A DNA stretch of 30,087 bases from the IMG/VR virus record IMGVR_UViG_3300029319_000317, positions 1 through 30,087 of that record. One strand, written 5' to 3'. Shown in pieces: positions 18,001-24,995 of the stretch. How positions within the stretch are numbered: position 1 is the first letter of the stretch; each line of letters opens with the position of its first letter. Origin of the DNA: a virus. A program made the position numbers and the translations under genes. The notes beneath the pieces were generated by a model. It did no database searches and was not told the DNA's origin. It saw only the letters and a program-made list of their open reading frames with translations.

Positions 18001-21000
18001 AGTTGGCGAAGAAGGCGAAGACCCTTGTAGTCTCCACGATACTTGTTGGCAACATCGCCGATGAGGTTGTTGAACTCTACGATTGTTCCAAAATAGTTTA
18101 CCATTTCTTGGGAGACAATGCCATACATGCTCTTCTCAAAAGCAAAGAACATTTGCGACACGGCGGCGTCTCTTGGGAAAAGTTCATCATCCCTGGAGAG
18201 AACATTAACGGCATCTGCGGAGCTTATGACCTCGGGCAAACGCTGGCGGTTTGTTGGCAGGAACTCTTTATCGATAACGCTCGTAGAGGAAACTGCTGCT
18301 GGGAAATAAGCAACTCCTGCGTACTGGCTATTGATAATTCTCGAAAGGTTGCCGTCGTTAGAGTAACGAGAGAATAGTGATGTTGAGCCTGAAGAAGCGT
18401 CCTCAACCGTGAAAGCGCCGGCTGCGTCTGTTCCCGTGACCTGCGCAAAGTCCCAGTGCATGGCGAGGGACTCGATGTTTGGAATGGTCTGGTTGTCAAC
18501 ACCGGCAGTTGTCGAGTCAGTGTTGAAAGCAATGTTTCTGCTTGGGAACTTGGTTCCGACATTGGCTGGATCTTTCGCGTGCTCGACAATGACTTCATTT
18601 TCGAGGTAGGAAGCCCAGTGACGAATAGACGTAACCTTGACATCCGAGTTTGTGACGACGGAGCCAGAGTAGTTTGTGCGGTCTGCGCCGATGTAGTAGC
18701 GGCGATCGTTGGTAAGATAACCGTTTCCAAGTCCACTTGCTGTGACTTCAAACTCGTTTTTTACAACACCGAACTCTGTATTAACGCCGTACCATTCGAG
18801 AATGTGGGCATTTGAAGTCGAGCCCGACAATCCATTAGAGTAGGGGAACTTTTCATGCTTAATGCGAACAGCAAAATTCCATTTTTGGTTGTCATAGACA
18901 TTGCTGTAAACTGAGCTTGTTAGATTTAGTGTCCCTGCCCTATTCTTAAGCTGAAAATAGCCGTCTCTTGAATTGGTGTGAGTCCTCACAAAGTATAGCT
19001 GGAAGTTTTTATCGTCAGCAGCAGTAGTGAGCCAAGCAAAGTTTGTCTCGCCCTGTGAGTTGTGGTGTCCAAAAATTGAAGAACTTAGGAACGGAGTATG
19101 GAAATATTGCGGGTTGCTGAACTCATACTTTCTTGGGAAGAAGACCTCGACCTCGGCTGTATTTGCAAGGTAGCGATTTGTTCCTGTAACATGCGTGATA
19201 CCAGTTGTTTGCGAATTGGCGAGAGAGGAACTCTGATAAACAATGCCGCCAAAGCGATCTGGGTGGTTAAAATCAACAAAGTTTTTGCGGGTGATTGTTG
19301 AATAGTCGGTGTCTTCAAACTTGAACTCTGCGCTGTTGCCATAAGCATTGAACTGAACGACTTCATCTCCGATGCCATAACAGCGAATAAGGTTTCTAAA
19401 CGCCTTTTCCGTTCCCTTTGACTTATAAATGTAAGCAAGGTTGTTGTAAATGTTCTGGTAGATGAGGTTTTTGACTTCGCTTAGATCAAGCTCATAGGCT
19501 CTGTCTGACCTTCTGTTGGCGAAACGCTCAAGGATATCGGCGTCAACAAAGATCTCTGGGACTTCGAGGCCCCTAGAGGAAAGAAGATTACGAGCAAAGG
19601 GGATAGGTTTAGCACTTGCAGACAGATAAGAGTTGTCCGTCAGGTGAGGAAGAGCCTTAATCTGGATGTTTAGGGTGTCGAAATACGAGCCAACAATCTG
19701 TGTGAGACGTGTAAGCTCCCCAGACCCTGCTGTCTCATCCTGATCCACAATCCAAGATGGAATGGAGTCTTTTATACTAGCTTGGTTCTCATAATCATAT
19801 ATGCTACCTGTATTCGACAAGTTAGTGAATAGAGAAGAGACATCCGGGTGATCAGAATATATAACCGGATCGCGATATTCAGCGGTGCCTGATACAACAG
19901 CCGTTGAGGAGTTTATGGCAGAGCCAGTAGAGCGAGCAGAAGAGCCAGGGTAACCAACCCAGGTTCCGTTTGTGATGCGCCCAGAGTAGTCGAGGACAAC
20001 GGAGTCGGTTGTTGTAACACCAGTTACACCTTCGTTAAACTTGTAATAAACGCCGAGTTCTGCATTGGCAATCTCTTCATTTGTGCCGCCGCGAACCTGC
20101 GTCCACCAGTTGTTTTGAATGTCTTTCTCGTCTCGCTTGGACTTCCAGTAGCGGAACTCATCAATAGAACCAGATAACTTACCGTAGCCAGTCATGGTTG
20201 TGCTAGCAAAAGCAGCACCAGACGGAGCAGTTTGGAGTGCCCCTATGAAAGCCTTGAGTGGGCCTGTGACGGCTCCGAAGTCAATAGCCGATGTCGTGGT
20301 CTTATTTAGTGTGCCATCGACGTAAGCCTTTGTTGTAAGCCCCGTAGAGCCTGATTGAACTGTGACGGCATAATGATGCCAAGCACCGTCGGCGATGGAT
20401 GCGGTTGTGTAAGCGCTGGAAAGTAGGCTAATGTCGGCTGTGCTGGAGCCTGAACCGAGGTGAAGGTAGAGCGGATCCGCGCCGTCAGTGGCTCCGGTGA
20501 CATAGAGGAGGAAGCGACCATAGCCGGCAGAGGAGGAAACAGAGCCGTTCCAAAGGTCAAAAATGACTTCCTTTTCGGTAGAAGCGGTAAGCCAAGTGTC
20601 CTTGTTTAGCCAGAACTCGACGGAGACGCCCTTGGAGAGATCGTAGTTTAGGTTTGACTCGCGGGAACCAACACGGTCAAGGGCAAGCGTGCCGTCAGTG
20701 CCGTAAATGTCCGTGTCGTAATAGTTGGAGCCGGTGAAGGTGTAGTGTAGTGTTCCGGCTGGCATGCCCCCAGAGGCGGTGTGTGGGCCGCCTACGAATG
20801 AAATGTACTCGGGTGCGGAAGAAGAGCCCCAACCGCTGACTGCTGTGCCTGCTGTGCCCCACCCATCGGAGGAGAAAATGGCGTAGCCGGTTGTGCGTGG
20901 GTAGCGGTTGTCAAAAATATAGAGATCAAGGTAGTTTGACTCGTTGTGGAAGCGAGTTATTTCTTCTTCGGAGCCGTCATAAGGAAACTCACGGTAAATG

Positions 21001-21227
21001 CGGGAAACGGCGTCTTCGTAATAGGACTGTGCCGAGCCGTAAGTGACAAAGTTTGCTGGATCGGAGAAGTCAACCGCTGGAATGTAGCGATTGATACGCT
21101 TGATCTGCTCTCTAACATTATCCGCAGACTCAAGTTCCGGAGCGTTTTTGACAACCTCTTCTTCGAGGTTTGTAGAAACTAAGACCGTTTGCGGCTTATT
21201 TGAGTCAAAAAGTTTTCTGATGCTCAT
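12096..21227 (-). CDS. Giant baseplate protein: LamG domain, tail protein I/gp7-like segment, second LamG-like segment (3,043 residues)
   Basis: Residues 45-115 form a conserved-looking entry segment (VDFSDPANFVTYGSAQSYYE, YPRTTGYAIF). Residues about 195-385 are a concanavalin-like LamG domain with VSVEFWLNKDTW, DGAWHHYAVTV and LSGSIDEFRYWKSKRDEKDI. Residues about 500-620 resemble phage tail protein I / gp7 of the baseplate wedge: QIVGSYFDTLNIQIKALPHL, LLSSRGLEVPE, and IYKSKGTEKAFRNLIRCYGI. Residues about 680-880 look like a second LamG fold (KWNFAVRIKHE, RRYYIGADRTN, VTSIRHWASYLENEVI). A helical part follows (1015-1135, EYYKWIDNSLGIFLQQLVPA), then some 1,900 residues of beta-rich sequence with no named domain. 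The C-terminus is Ser/Thr/Glu rich and probably disordered. It starts in a TAATG overlap with the gene before. Its place right after gp25- and gp6-like genes supports a wedge role; T4 gp7 itself is about 1,030 residues, so this is roughly three times longer. Confidence 0.85.
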   Translation of the reverse strand: MSIRKLFDSNKPQTVLVSTNLEEEVVKNAPELESADNVREQIKRINRYIPAVDFSDPANFVTYGSAQSYYEDAVSRIYREFPYDGSEEEITRFHNESNYLDLYIFDNRYPRTTGYAIFSSDGWGTAGTAVSGWGSSSAPEYISFVGGPHTASGGMPAGTLHYTFTGSNYYDTDIYGTDGTLALDRVGSRESNLNYDLSKGVSVEFWLNKDTWLTASTEKEVIFDLWNGSVSSSAGYGRFLLYVTGATDGADPLYLHLGSGSSTADISLLSSAYTTASIADGAWHHYAVTVQSGSTGLTTKAYVDGTLNKTTTSAIDFGAVTGPLKAFIGALQTAPSGAAFASTTMTGYGKLSGSIDEFRYWKSKRDEKDIQNNWWTQVRGGTNEEIANAELGVYYKFNEGVTGVTTTDSVVLDYSGRITNGTWVGYPGSSARSTGSAINSSTAVVSGTAEYRDPVIYSDHPDVSSLFTNLSNTGSIYDYENQASIKDSIPSWIVDQDETAGSGELTRLTQIVGSYFDTLNIQIKALPHLTDNSYLSASAKPIPFARNLLSSRGLEVPEIFVDADILERFANRRSDRAYELDLSEVKNLIYQNIYNNLAYIYKSKGTEKAFRNLIRCYGIGDEVVQFNAYGNSAEFKFEDTDYSTITRKNFVDFNHPDRFGGIVYQSSSLANSQTTGITHVTGTNRYLANTAEVEVFFPRKYEFSNPQYFHTPFLSSSIFGHHNSQGETNFAWLTTAADDKNFQLYFVRTHTNSRDGYFQLKNRAGTLNLTSSVYSNVYDNQKWNFAVRIKHEKFPYSNGLSGSTSNAHILEWYGVNTEFGVVKNEFEVTASGLGNGYLTNDRRYYIGADRTNYSGSVVTNSDVKVTSIRHWASYLENEVIVEHAKDPANVGTKFPSRNIAFNTDSTTAGVDNQTIPNIESLAMHWDFAQVTGTDAAGAFTVEDASSGSTSLFSRYSNDGNLSRIINSQYAGVAYFPAAVSSTSVIDKEFLPTNRQRLPEVISSADAVNVLSRDDELFPRDAAVSQMFFAFEKSMYGIVSQEMVNYFGTIVEFNNLIGDVANKYRGDYKGLRLLRQLFFEKIQNNPDLDKFIEYYKWIDNSLGIFLQQLVPASADVSDEIRTVVEDHILSRSKYDHKYPHLDYKGNERFGGDEAKLEARVKGIEELTYNWEFGHAPLNNLQSTSGRWWKERAKRDNAVFGTAASIDTARQDLNDIILSFNSASAEEFNKSTGIENVYNGSTYALRTFAQTTRTTVDLGKKIGGGYNYPPGHRPDALFSITKRGTGNANKLTLSNGSFKDIDVAETGEPIVTIKRRYEQVVGTHDQEQNGYSTNKNNIPAVLHSSSASSAGYKSLTSGVEFAGFHNDSYGPDYDVPMQGPFTDAHVGGYRHRHEDLTGDPTLTSSTTRAEAWFRNGTNYSSADYNFTRPSASPQYRRGEGVKRPVNIENIQHRSGSNTIRMGNFDKRYEVVMTNSRRTNNSQFVKNEGFSTASVTTDVSGYVENLIDYAKPVRARTEHVIVNRFSAPGGPETAGDAQGGAGLDYASSELSPYNNLNYRNLTIRQPLRTLLTERSEQFGLRSGSAVSSLDYTSVTASFHKVNRNGVKRLVSSSAGPVTETVYDNYYVQHMIPQSDFQYAWITASYDSTEGIIYGYLPYDGLASSSAGLVSAVNFVSGSNLTINDKFVDFVNINTLIVEPVSSSDFTTGYPLSTDLDQYVPDVALGAQRSKVLNGLISHRAGVYGYGTWKQIRVGEGRLPRYYRENNIYTHTPKVGEPITVTTPGGTTAIPVRNRASLQHQQSPVDTTFKPLMYRFEVRTKEPEENSTVIVKSSYENELTYFTNPIFNKEIGARARSKDTSYRSLYRMYSTNANRAPSAVKDESSPIVDLLSLRYSEVVYPSRKNLYRDVVRGRTNFENNFWRDSRADRATKGETKKPTNVGGITVSQSAWSLDAQEDFVGFAPSTFPVRGGLPANNTSGVKPGQLQNMYMHFHAGTSSNVVPGLLYSRKQVYPLSGAVVAPWGMEIPELDSATSDKHVLPNESYFRGEALWEAASQAGRYEGSSSQFATTAVEPFDDTYGVYFSEIKGKGKAYSIIPEFRISQHINFYDDNNSNFLVDIDGAFEIPGVPSGTTVPQNNSESGFFKTFANSDFLKYFEILKRDHSSISSTEPIQPHSITLKCKAIKKFIPYDGFYPAERTTQMVEQFINDYSGSVNKIRGAELGEGASLRTFLKPLFAPGILYNTIKSGIAVDYPIMQGTMTKFPRVGPKREATYDATSFTALGDEFVTSASFAIFSSRRSESRIATGRTVDHSRGWDDRIPFEAILEPENFIANKRIADDEPSDWARVRSIVSFDGTGGTKYKRMMNNFLAESVDLFLSRGRLSTIRSLPERDFKQVTPGVPYGMRVKMWRSMEKARIQSGSYGNFELPQNSRVILTSGSINPYTGATFTGSYEEVTNRESFTMYSRPSAFGVPLGLYASGSPDLTNRWPGADTMPGTIHDFTPANGIYGSHTPPYYDGECWFDIIFFPRGLETQPQAATGTPHLFQFKADETGEQYRPTLDEIFASPHAAIFRTSGSSNNNVPLAGSFTRKWRYDQEGLKDIAGSSYHVKSYTGTGATNFVGVGPASGPFVNEWAMQLDSSLNIFRKNLNGNRWTIQTKFETPMLNFNHVSVADGTLTVSDTDAANCAIPRGMWHQFGRLPRDGEGVYIQVTDIPKEWIENHPSASLVPDPGGHISSLNKSPYVSNYEEAKTYYNKYSVPVGSSSADYEVPEMQSLIDICGFSTDPVRVGEVREKKRIFEAIVAVPYKVAQGENRFFSLGPVDLPGYEGSTIKKLKRAMSKYIFPPKFDFINNSDVDPIAMYVFEFSALLDQDDLSHIWQNLPPKIGVTAESSISTISHELLSNELLGDISYDSNDRIFDGAEGGPVYTGERLGKELRWMVFKVKQRAENDYNLKVGKTDIRTMPFYSYNWPYDFCSIVELAQLEASVDFKHIPDNRTTKFEDIRRTPAVSGETQETDLSARETARASDSTGTTSDSGPSFNRGE
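19368..19730 (-). other. Tail protein I / gp7-like segment inside the giant baseplate protein
   Basis: Residues about 500-620 have the layout of phage tail protein I: a helix with LTQIVGSYFDTLNIQIKALP, a proline-rich turn, GLEVPEIF, then a helix ending in YKSKGTEKAFRNLIRCYGI. The lysine-glycine-threonine step before a helix and a late glycine are the family's most typical part. This segment is the main reason to compare the giant with gp7-type wedge proteins. The match is by eye and should be tested with profile searches. Confidence 0.55.
20073..20645 (-). other. LamG (concanavalin-like) domain inside the giant baseplate protein
   Basis: Residues about 195-385 of the giant show the hallmarks of Laminin_G_3-type domains: an opening strand with SVEFWL, DGAWHHYAVTV, a following TTKAYVDGTL strand, then GSIDEFRYWKSKRDEKDI. 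Such domains often bind sugars, so this could be a receptor- or surface-binding part displayed on the baseplate. Binding is inferred from the family only. By hand count, a 300-base sample here (20521-20820) is about 55% G+C. Confidence 0.85.
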
Positions 21228-22732
21228 TATTTATTCTGCCTTGATTCCACTTTGAACTTAAATGCTTCGGGCTGTTCAACCCAGGCTCCCACATCTTCAT
21301 TATAGAATGAAAGTTTTATTCCGTAAGAATAGCCAGTTTCAAGCATGCTCATATCTAAGTCAAAGTATGAACCAGAGGCATCATAAGACATTATTGTATG
21401 GTTATCGCTGCCCGTCCCGTAAGGAACAACCTTAAGGTCGTCTATCACTCTATAAATTTCGTAAGAACCACTATCTACAATTTGTACTTCGGGTGTCGCC
21501 ACCGCTCTTGTGTAAATAGTTGGGTTCCAATCTTTTTGGCGAGTGTAAACTCTAAACCTTGCTGTTTCGTTGTCGCGATAAGAATGACGTAAATTTGTTA
21601 TTGTTGTGAAATACTCCTCTGACGGAGCAGTCGAGTATGGCGAAAGAACTATTGGTTCAAAAGAGCCTGTGTAGTATTGCGTGCCCGCTCCGTTGTTCCA
21701 CACATCATAGACAACTTCTAGTGGCGTTGCAGCCGCTGTTAGAGCAAACGATGCTGAATAGATGCCCTTTGAAACAAAACCTCCTGTTACAAAAGTTGGA
21801 GAACTAGAGTTCACATGAACTCCATCGGCAACAAGAGTAATGGGATCTCCTGTCGGAACCCCACTAGAGCCTGAATAAATGTTTACATAAATAGAGCCTG
21901 TGCCGACGCTTGGGATGTTACGAAGACGGCCTCTGAAATAGTTATACAAGTAGATCGTTTGAATATTTTCTTGAGGCGTAGCTAAGGAGCTAGAGTAGTA
22001 AAACCTGCCTCTATTATCTTTTATGGAGGAGTTCCAGCGCGCCTCAATACAAGGCTTCTTGAAAAAGAACTCTGTGCCTCGCGCAAAAAACTTCTTAGTG
22101 TAGTAGGAACGAGTTGCTGTCTCGTAAGTGCTTGAAATTCTTATACCAACACCTTCATCTTCTTTTGAGCCAAGAACATTGCCAGCACTGTCAAGCCACT
22201 GCTCAACAAGCTTTGTTATATCGAGTTCTATGTCTTCCGTACCATCGTCAAAAGACGCTGTGAAAGATGAGGATGCATCTGTAAAGTAATCACCACCGGT
22301 TGTCGCCCAAGCATTACCGTCAGATGACGAGACCCAATTTGAGGAGCCTTTGTCTTTATAGGCTTCCATGTCGAGCCCCGTGCCCTCGGTCCAAGATCCG
22401 GAAACTGCGGAAACATCCATTGTGTAAGACTTTGGTAATGTCTGTCCGTGCGGGGCGTTAAAAAGACGAAGATAAAAAGATACATTGCCGCTTGCTGGTA
22501 TTGTTCCTGCTGTCCTATCTGCTTGGATTGAGTTTGTGGATGCGGTGCAATCAAACTTAATCAATACTCTTGACGCCTCAGCAGAGGCAGAGGATGCTTG
22601 GCCGTAGATGGAGAAAACCTCAAGGATATCCGAGGCACCCATGTTTGCATCCGTAGCACGAGTTTTCAAATTTTCTTCAAAAGCATTTGTTATTGTATTG
22701 TCTTTTGAAGCGTAATATCTTTTGATAGCCAT
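21227..22732 (-). CDS. DNRLRE-like beta-sandwich protein in the baseplate cluster
   Basis: The product has 501 residues. Residues about 1-235 follow the pattern of DNRLRE domains: an opening strand with DNTITNAF, a repeated small-residue turn (ANMGASDILEVFS), SRVLIKFD, a stretch of strands with YLRLFNAPHG, a SGSWTEGTGLD block, then DITKLVEQWLDSAGNVLG and VGIRISSTYE. DNRLRE domains are usually found in secreted or surface proteins as structural or binding modules. The second half (240-501) is Ser/Gly/Tyr rich with more strands (IYVNIYSGSSGVPTGDP, YRDNETARFRVYTRQKDWNP). Both ends overlap neighbours by one base in TAATG, linking it to the gp6-like gene before and the giant after, so the three are likely made together. 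Where T4 places gp7 directly after gp6, this phage has this extra protein. A baseplate adaptor or decoration role is inferred. Confidence 0.8.
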   Translation of the reverse strand: MAIKRYYASKDNTITNAFEENLKTRATDANMGASDILEVFSIYGQASSASAEASRVLIKFDCTASTNSIQADRTAGTIPASGNVSFYLRLFNAPHGQTLPKSYTMDVSAVSGSWTEGTGLDMEAYKDKGSSNWVSSSDGNAWATTGGDYFTDASSSFTASFDDGTEDIELDITKLVEQWLDSAGNVLGSKEDEGVGIRISSTYETATRSYYTKKFFARGTEFFFKKPCIEARWNSSIKDNRGRFYYSSSLATPQENIQTIYLYNYFRGRLRNIPSVGTGSIYVNIYSGSSGVPTGDPITLVADGVHVNSSSPTFVTGGFVSKGIYSASFALTAAATPLEVVYDVWNNGAGTQYYTGSFEPIVLSPYSTAPSEEYFTTITNLRHSYRDNETARFRVYTRQKDWNPTIYTRAVATPEVQIVDSGSYEIYRVIDDLKVVPYGTGSDNHTIMSYDASGSYFDLDMSMLETGYSYGIKLSFYNEDVGAWVEQPEAFKFKVESRQNK

Positions 22733-24531
22733 TATCTTACGGTTCCTCTAATGTCAATTCTTGGGAACTTGATCTCAAGGATCACGTTGTCGGGCACTGA
22801 AAGGTAGCGTCCGTCGAGGGACATAAATTGATCGATGTTGAGTGTCGAAGAAGAGTAGTTCGTTCCCCTCTTGCTAACTAGTTTGACCTTTGCCGTATCT
22901 GCCACGCCTCTTACCTTGTTGAGAGCGGTGAAAACATCTGTGATATAGAAACGCTCACCAATGAACATTGTCCTAGAGCCAAAAGCGTTAACTAAGGCAG
23001 TTGTTGCACTGTCAAGAACTTCAAATTTGTTAACTTCCTCAGCCGCGACTACCTCAAATTCTATTCCAACATTAACAATCTTTGCATCAAGGATGTCAAC
23101 CGTGTCGTTGATCATCCTATAGCGGTTAAGGTAGACTTTTATGTTCTCTTTTAGGGCTGAGTTTGAGGCGATGAGCTTGCCGTTTGAATCTTCTGAAATG
23201 ATGTAAACATTTAGGTTTCTCTTGAGGGAGTCCTGATCGCGGACTACTCTACAGCGCTTGACCGCCCCGAACTGTCCTGGCATTGCATACAAGATACCTT
23301 CATAGTCAGAAGCAGTTACAGCGCGACTCTGAGCTGGAAAGATATTGAGGGCTTGCATCCTTATCTCTTCTGCTGTCGGGTTCCTAACAGAGCCTACCAT
23401 TGGCTCTTCATTAAACGCCTCAATGCTGCTAATAACGGTTCGAGCCTCAGCAGTATTGGATATTGTTGGGTTGTTAAATTCTACAATAGGACTAGCAACC
23501 CTGTTAACTTGCCCAGTAGCTGCATTTGCTGAGCTATTTGTGTTTCTTCTATAAGTTATAGTAAGTGTAGTGTTCGCAGGCCCAATACCCAATTTGTCTG
23601 ATCCAACAAGATCTGATGGGTCAAAAATCGCATCTGTAACGTAGTTTTTAGCCGCCCTTTGCAGAACAACATTTGAAGGCTCTGCCAGGGATGGTGTCGC
23701 AACCTCAGAGTCTGAACCATATCCGAACTGTAAAGTTGTTCTTGTTCTGTTCTGCGATACGGTAAAACGGCGGGCGGCGACAAAGGGCCTTATGAGCGAA
23801 GGAGCATTGTCTCTTGTGTTAGAATCTTTGTTTGTAGTCGCTTTGTATACGACATCTTGAGATAGGTACTCAACTTCAAAGTATTCATGCCCTTCAGAGT
23901 CAAAGACGCTTACAACTTCGACCAAGTTAGCGTCATCGATAAATACTTTCTTAAAACGCTCAAACGTTCCAACAGTAACAGATGTTGTTTTAAACTCGCC
24001 TGATATCACTTGCCCCATTGCTTTGATTGCATAGCTTGTCGGGAGGCCAGTAGCATTATCGATATTTGCCGCAACTACCTCGTTTGAAGGTTCATCAAAT
24101 CTAACATCCTCTGTGAGAATAAAACTTGCACCAGTAGAGGAACCCAAAACAGTATTTCTCTTAAGAATTGGCATGTACTCTTGTTTCGGACCAAGCCCTG
24201 TAGCGTTGGCGTTAACTATAGCGTATAGCGAAACCATTCCTGTTGTAGAAGATGAGCCACGAAACTTATAGCCAAACTGCTTCGCTAGCCTCAGGACGTT
24301 ATTGTACTCTGTTGCAGAATCTAGAAAAGACTCATTTGTTTGGTAATCCAGATAAAATGAAGAAATATCACCAACATAGGCAACTGTGTCTAGTATCAAA
24401 GAACCAAAAGAGGACTCGCTAAAATCCTTGAAGGTATCTGGGTAATACCTTTTTGCATAGTTAACAAGGTCTTCTCTTATGGACTCATAGTCTCTGCTTG
24501 TATAGTCTATCGGCGTTCTTCTTTTGGCCAT
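22732..24531 (-). CDS. 6: Baseplate wedge protein, gp6 / Baseplate_J-like
   Basis: This 599-residue protein is the best recognised structural gene here. The N-terminus has the typical gp6/Afp11-type pattern: IDYTSRDYESIREDLVNYAK, then YYPDTFKDFSESSFGSLILD, VAYVGDISSFYLDYQTNESF and NVLRLAKQFGYKFRG. The Baseplate_J core follows in the second half, with AEEIRMQALNIFPAQSRAVT, SDYEGILYAMPGQFGAVKRC and DILDAKIVNVGIEFEVVAAE. T4 gp6 is 660 residues, so the length fits. In contractile tails gp6 proteins form the wedge ring that holds the baseplate together and opens when the tail fires. The start has GGAG about 10 bases upstream and an ACTATTTA motif 17 bases upstream. The gene follows the gp25-like gene and overlaps the DNRLRE-like gene by one base. 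Confidence 0.93.
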   Translation of the reverse strand: MAKRRTPIDYTSRDYESIREDLVNYAKRYYPDTFKDFSESSFGSLILDTVAYVGDISSFYLDYQTNESFLDSATEYNNVLRLAKQFGYKFRGSSSTTGMVSLYAIVNANATGLGPKQEYMPILKRNTVLGSSTGASFILTEDVRFDEPSNEVVAANIDNATGLPTSYAIKAMGQVISGEFKTTSVTVGTFERFKKVFIDDANLVEVVSVFDSEGHEYFEVEYLSQDVVYKATTNKDSNTRDNAPSLIRPFVAARRFTVSQNRTRTTLQFGYGSDSEVATPSLAEPSNVVLQRAAKNYVTDAIFDPSDLVGSDKLGIGPANTTLTITYRRNTNSSANAATGQVNRVASPIVEFNNPTISNTAEARTVISSIEAFNEEPMVGSVRNPTAEEIRMQALNIFPAQSRAVTASDYEGILYAMPGQFGAVKRCRVVRDQDSLKRNLNVYIISEDSNGKLIASNSALKENIKVYLNRYRMINDTVDILDAKIVNVGIEFEVVAAEEVNKFEVLDSATTALVNAFGSRTMFIGERFYITDVFTALNKVRGVADTAKVKLVSKRGTNYSSSTLNIDQFMSLDGRYLSVPDNVILEIKFPRIDIRGTVR

Positions 24532-24548
24532 TTAGTGGTTCTCCAGTA

Positions 24549-24556
24549 TAAATAGT
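24549..24556 (-). promoter_or_regulatory. ACTATTTA motif before the gp6-like gene
   Basis: The coding strand reads AAACTATTTATACTGGAG, so the octamer lies directly before the ribosome site, 17 bases from the ATG at 24531. On the opposite strand the same bases read TATAAATA, the T4 late promoter consensus, but pointing away from the genes. Confidence 0.45.
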
Positions 24557-24560
24557 TTCT

Positions 24561-24965
24561 TCAAAGAGATAGTGGTATTGTCAAGTCTGAAACCACGTTC
24601 GCAGAAGGGACTGAGTATCTTATTCTTATGTTGACTCTTGTTTGATCGATATCGCCGGGCAAACCGCCTGCAACAGGGGGGTTAGAAACGTCAAGCTGCA
24701 ATATGCTTATATATGGCAAGTATGTTGAAACTTGACTTCGTATCCTATTTTTTATAGTTTCTAGGGTGCCAGCAGTGTTGTTTTCAAAAAGATATTGCCT
24801 AATGCCAACCCCAAACTCAGGATTCATAATCCTTTCTCCTGGCGAGGTTAGTATAACCATCTTTAAATTTTGAGACGCAACTTGTGTTATCCTTTTGTTT
24901 AGGCCGTAGGCGCCGTCAACAGGATCAACACGAAGTGGTAGTGCTACAGATAAACCTTCAGCCAT
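24561..24965 (-). CDS. 25: Baseplate wedge protein, gp25-like
   Basis: The product has 134 residues, close to T4 gp25 (132). The gp25/GPW core is clear in the middle: ITQVASQNLKMVILTSPGER, IMNPEFGVGIRQYLFENN, and then a helix with TIKNRIRSQVSTYLPYI. The ending is a pair of beta strands (RVNIRIRYSVPSANVVSDLT). Members of this family join the wedge to the sheath end of the tail and are present in nearly all contractile tails and injection systems. The gp25-like gene directly before gp6 is the usual order. The start is backed by AGAGGGA, and the 30-base gap upstream contains an ACTATTTA motif 16 bases before the ATG, so gp25 may begin a new transcript. Confidence 0.93.
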   Translation of the reverse strand: MAEGLSVALPLRVDPVDGAYGLNKRITQVASQNLKMVILTSPGERIMNPEFGVGIRQYLFENNTAGTLETIKNRIRSQVSTYLPYISILQLDVSNPPVAGGLPGDIDQTRVNIRIRYSVPSANVVSDLTIPLSL

Positions 24966-24981
24966 TCTCAGTCCCTCTAGT

Positions 24982-24989
24982 TAAATAGT
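24982..24989 (-). promoter_or_regulatory. ACTATTTA motif before the gp25-like gene
   Basis: The coding strand reads AAACTATTTAACTAGAGGG, with the octamer 16 bases before the ATG at 24965 and followed by the ribosome site. It fills most of the 30-base gap after the stop of the large partial gene. Confidence 0.45.
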
Positions 24990-24995
24990 TTTCTA

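Noticed and set aside
24547-24554. T4 late promoter TATAAATA on the plus strand
   Set aside because: The match is exact at this one site but points rightward, away from all genes; other copies keep only TAAATAGT, so the shared element is better read on the minus strand.
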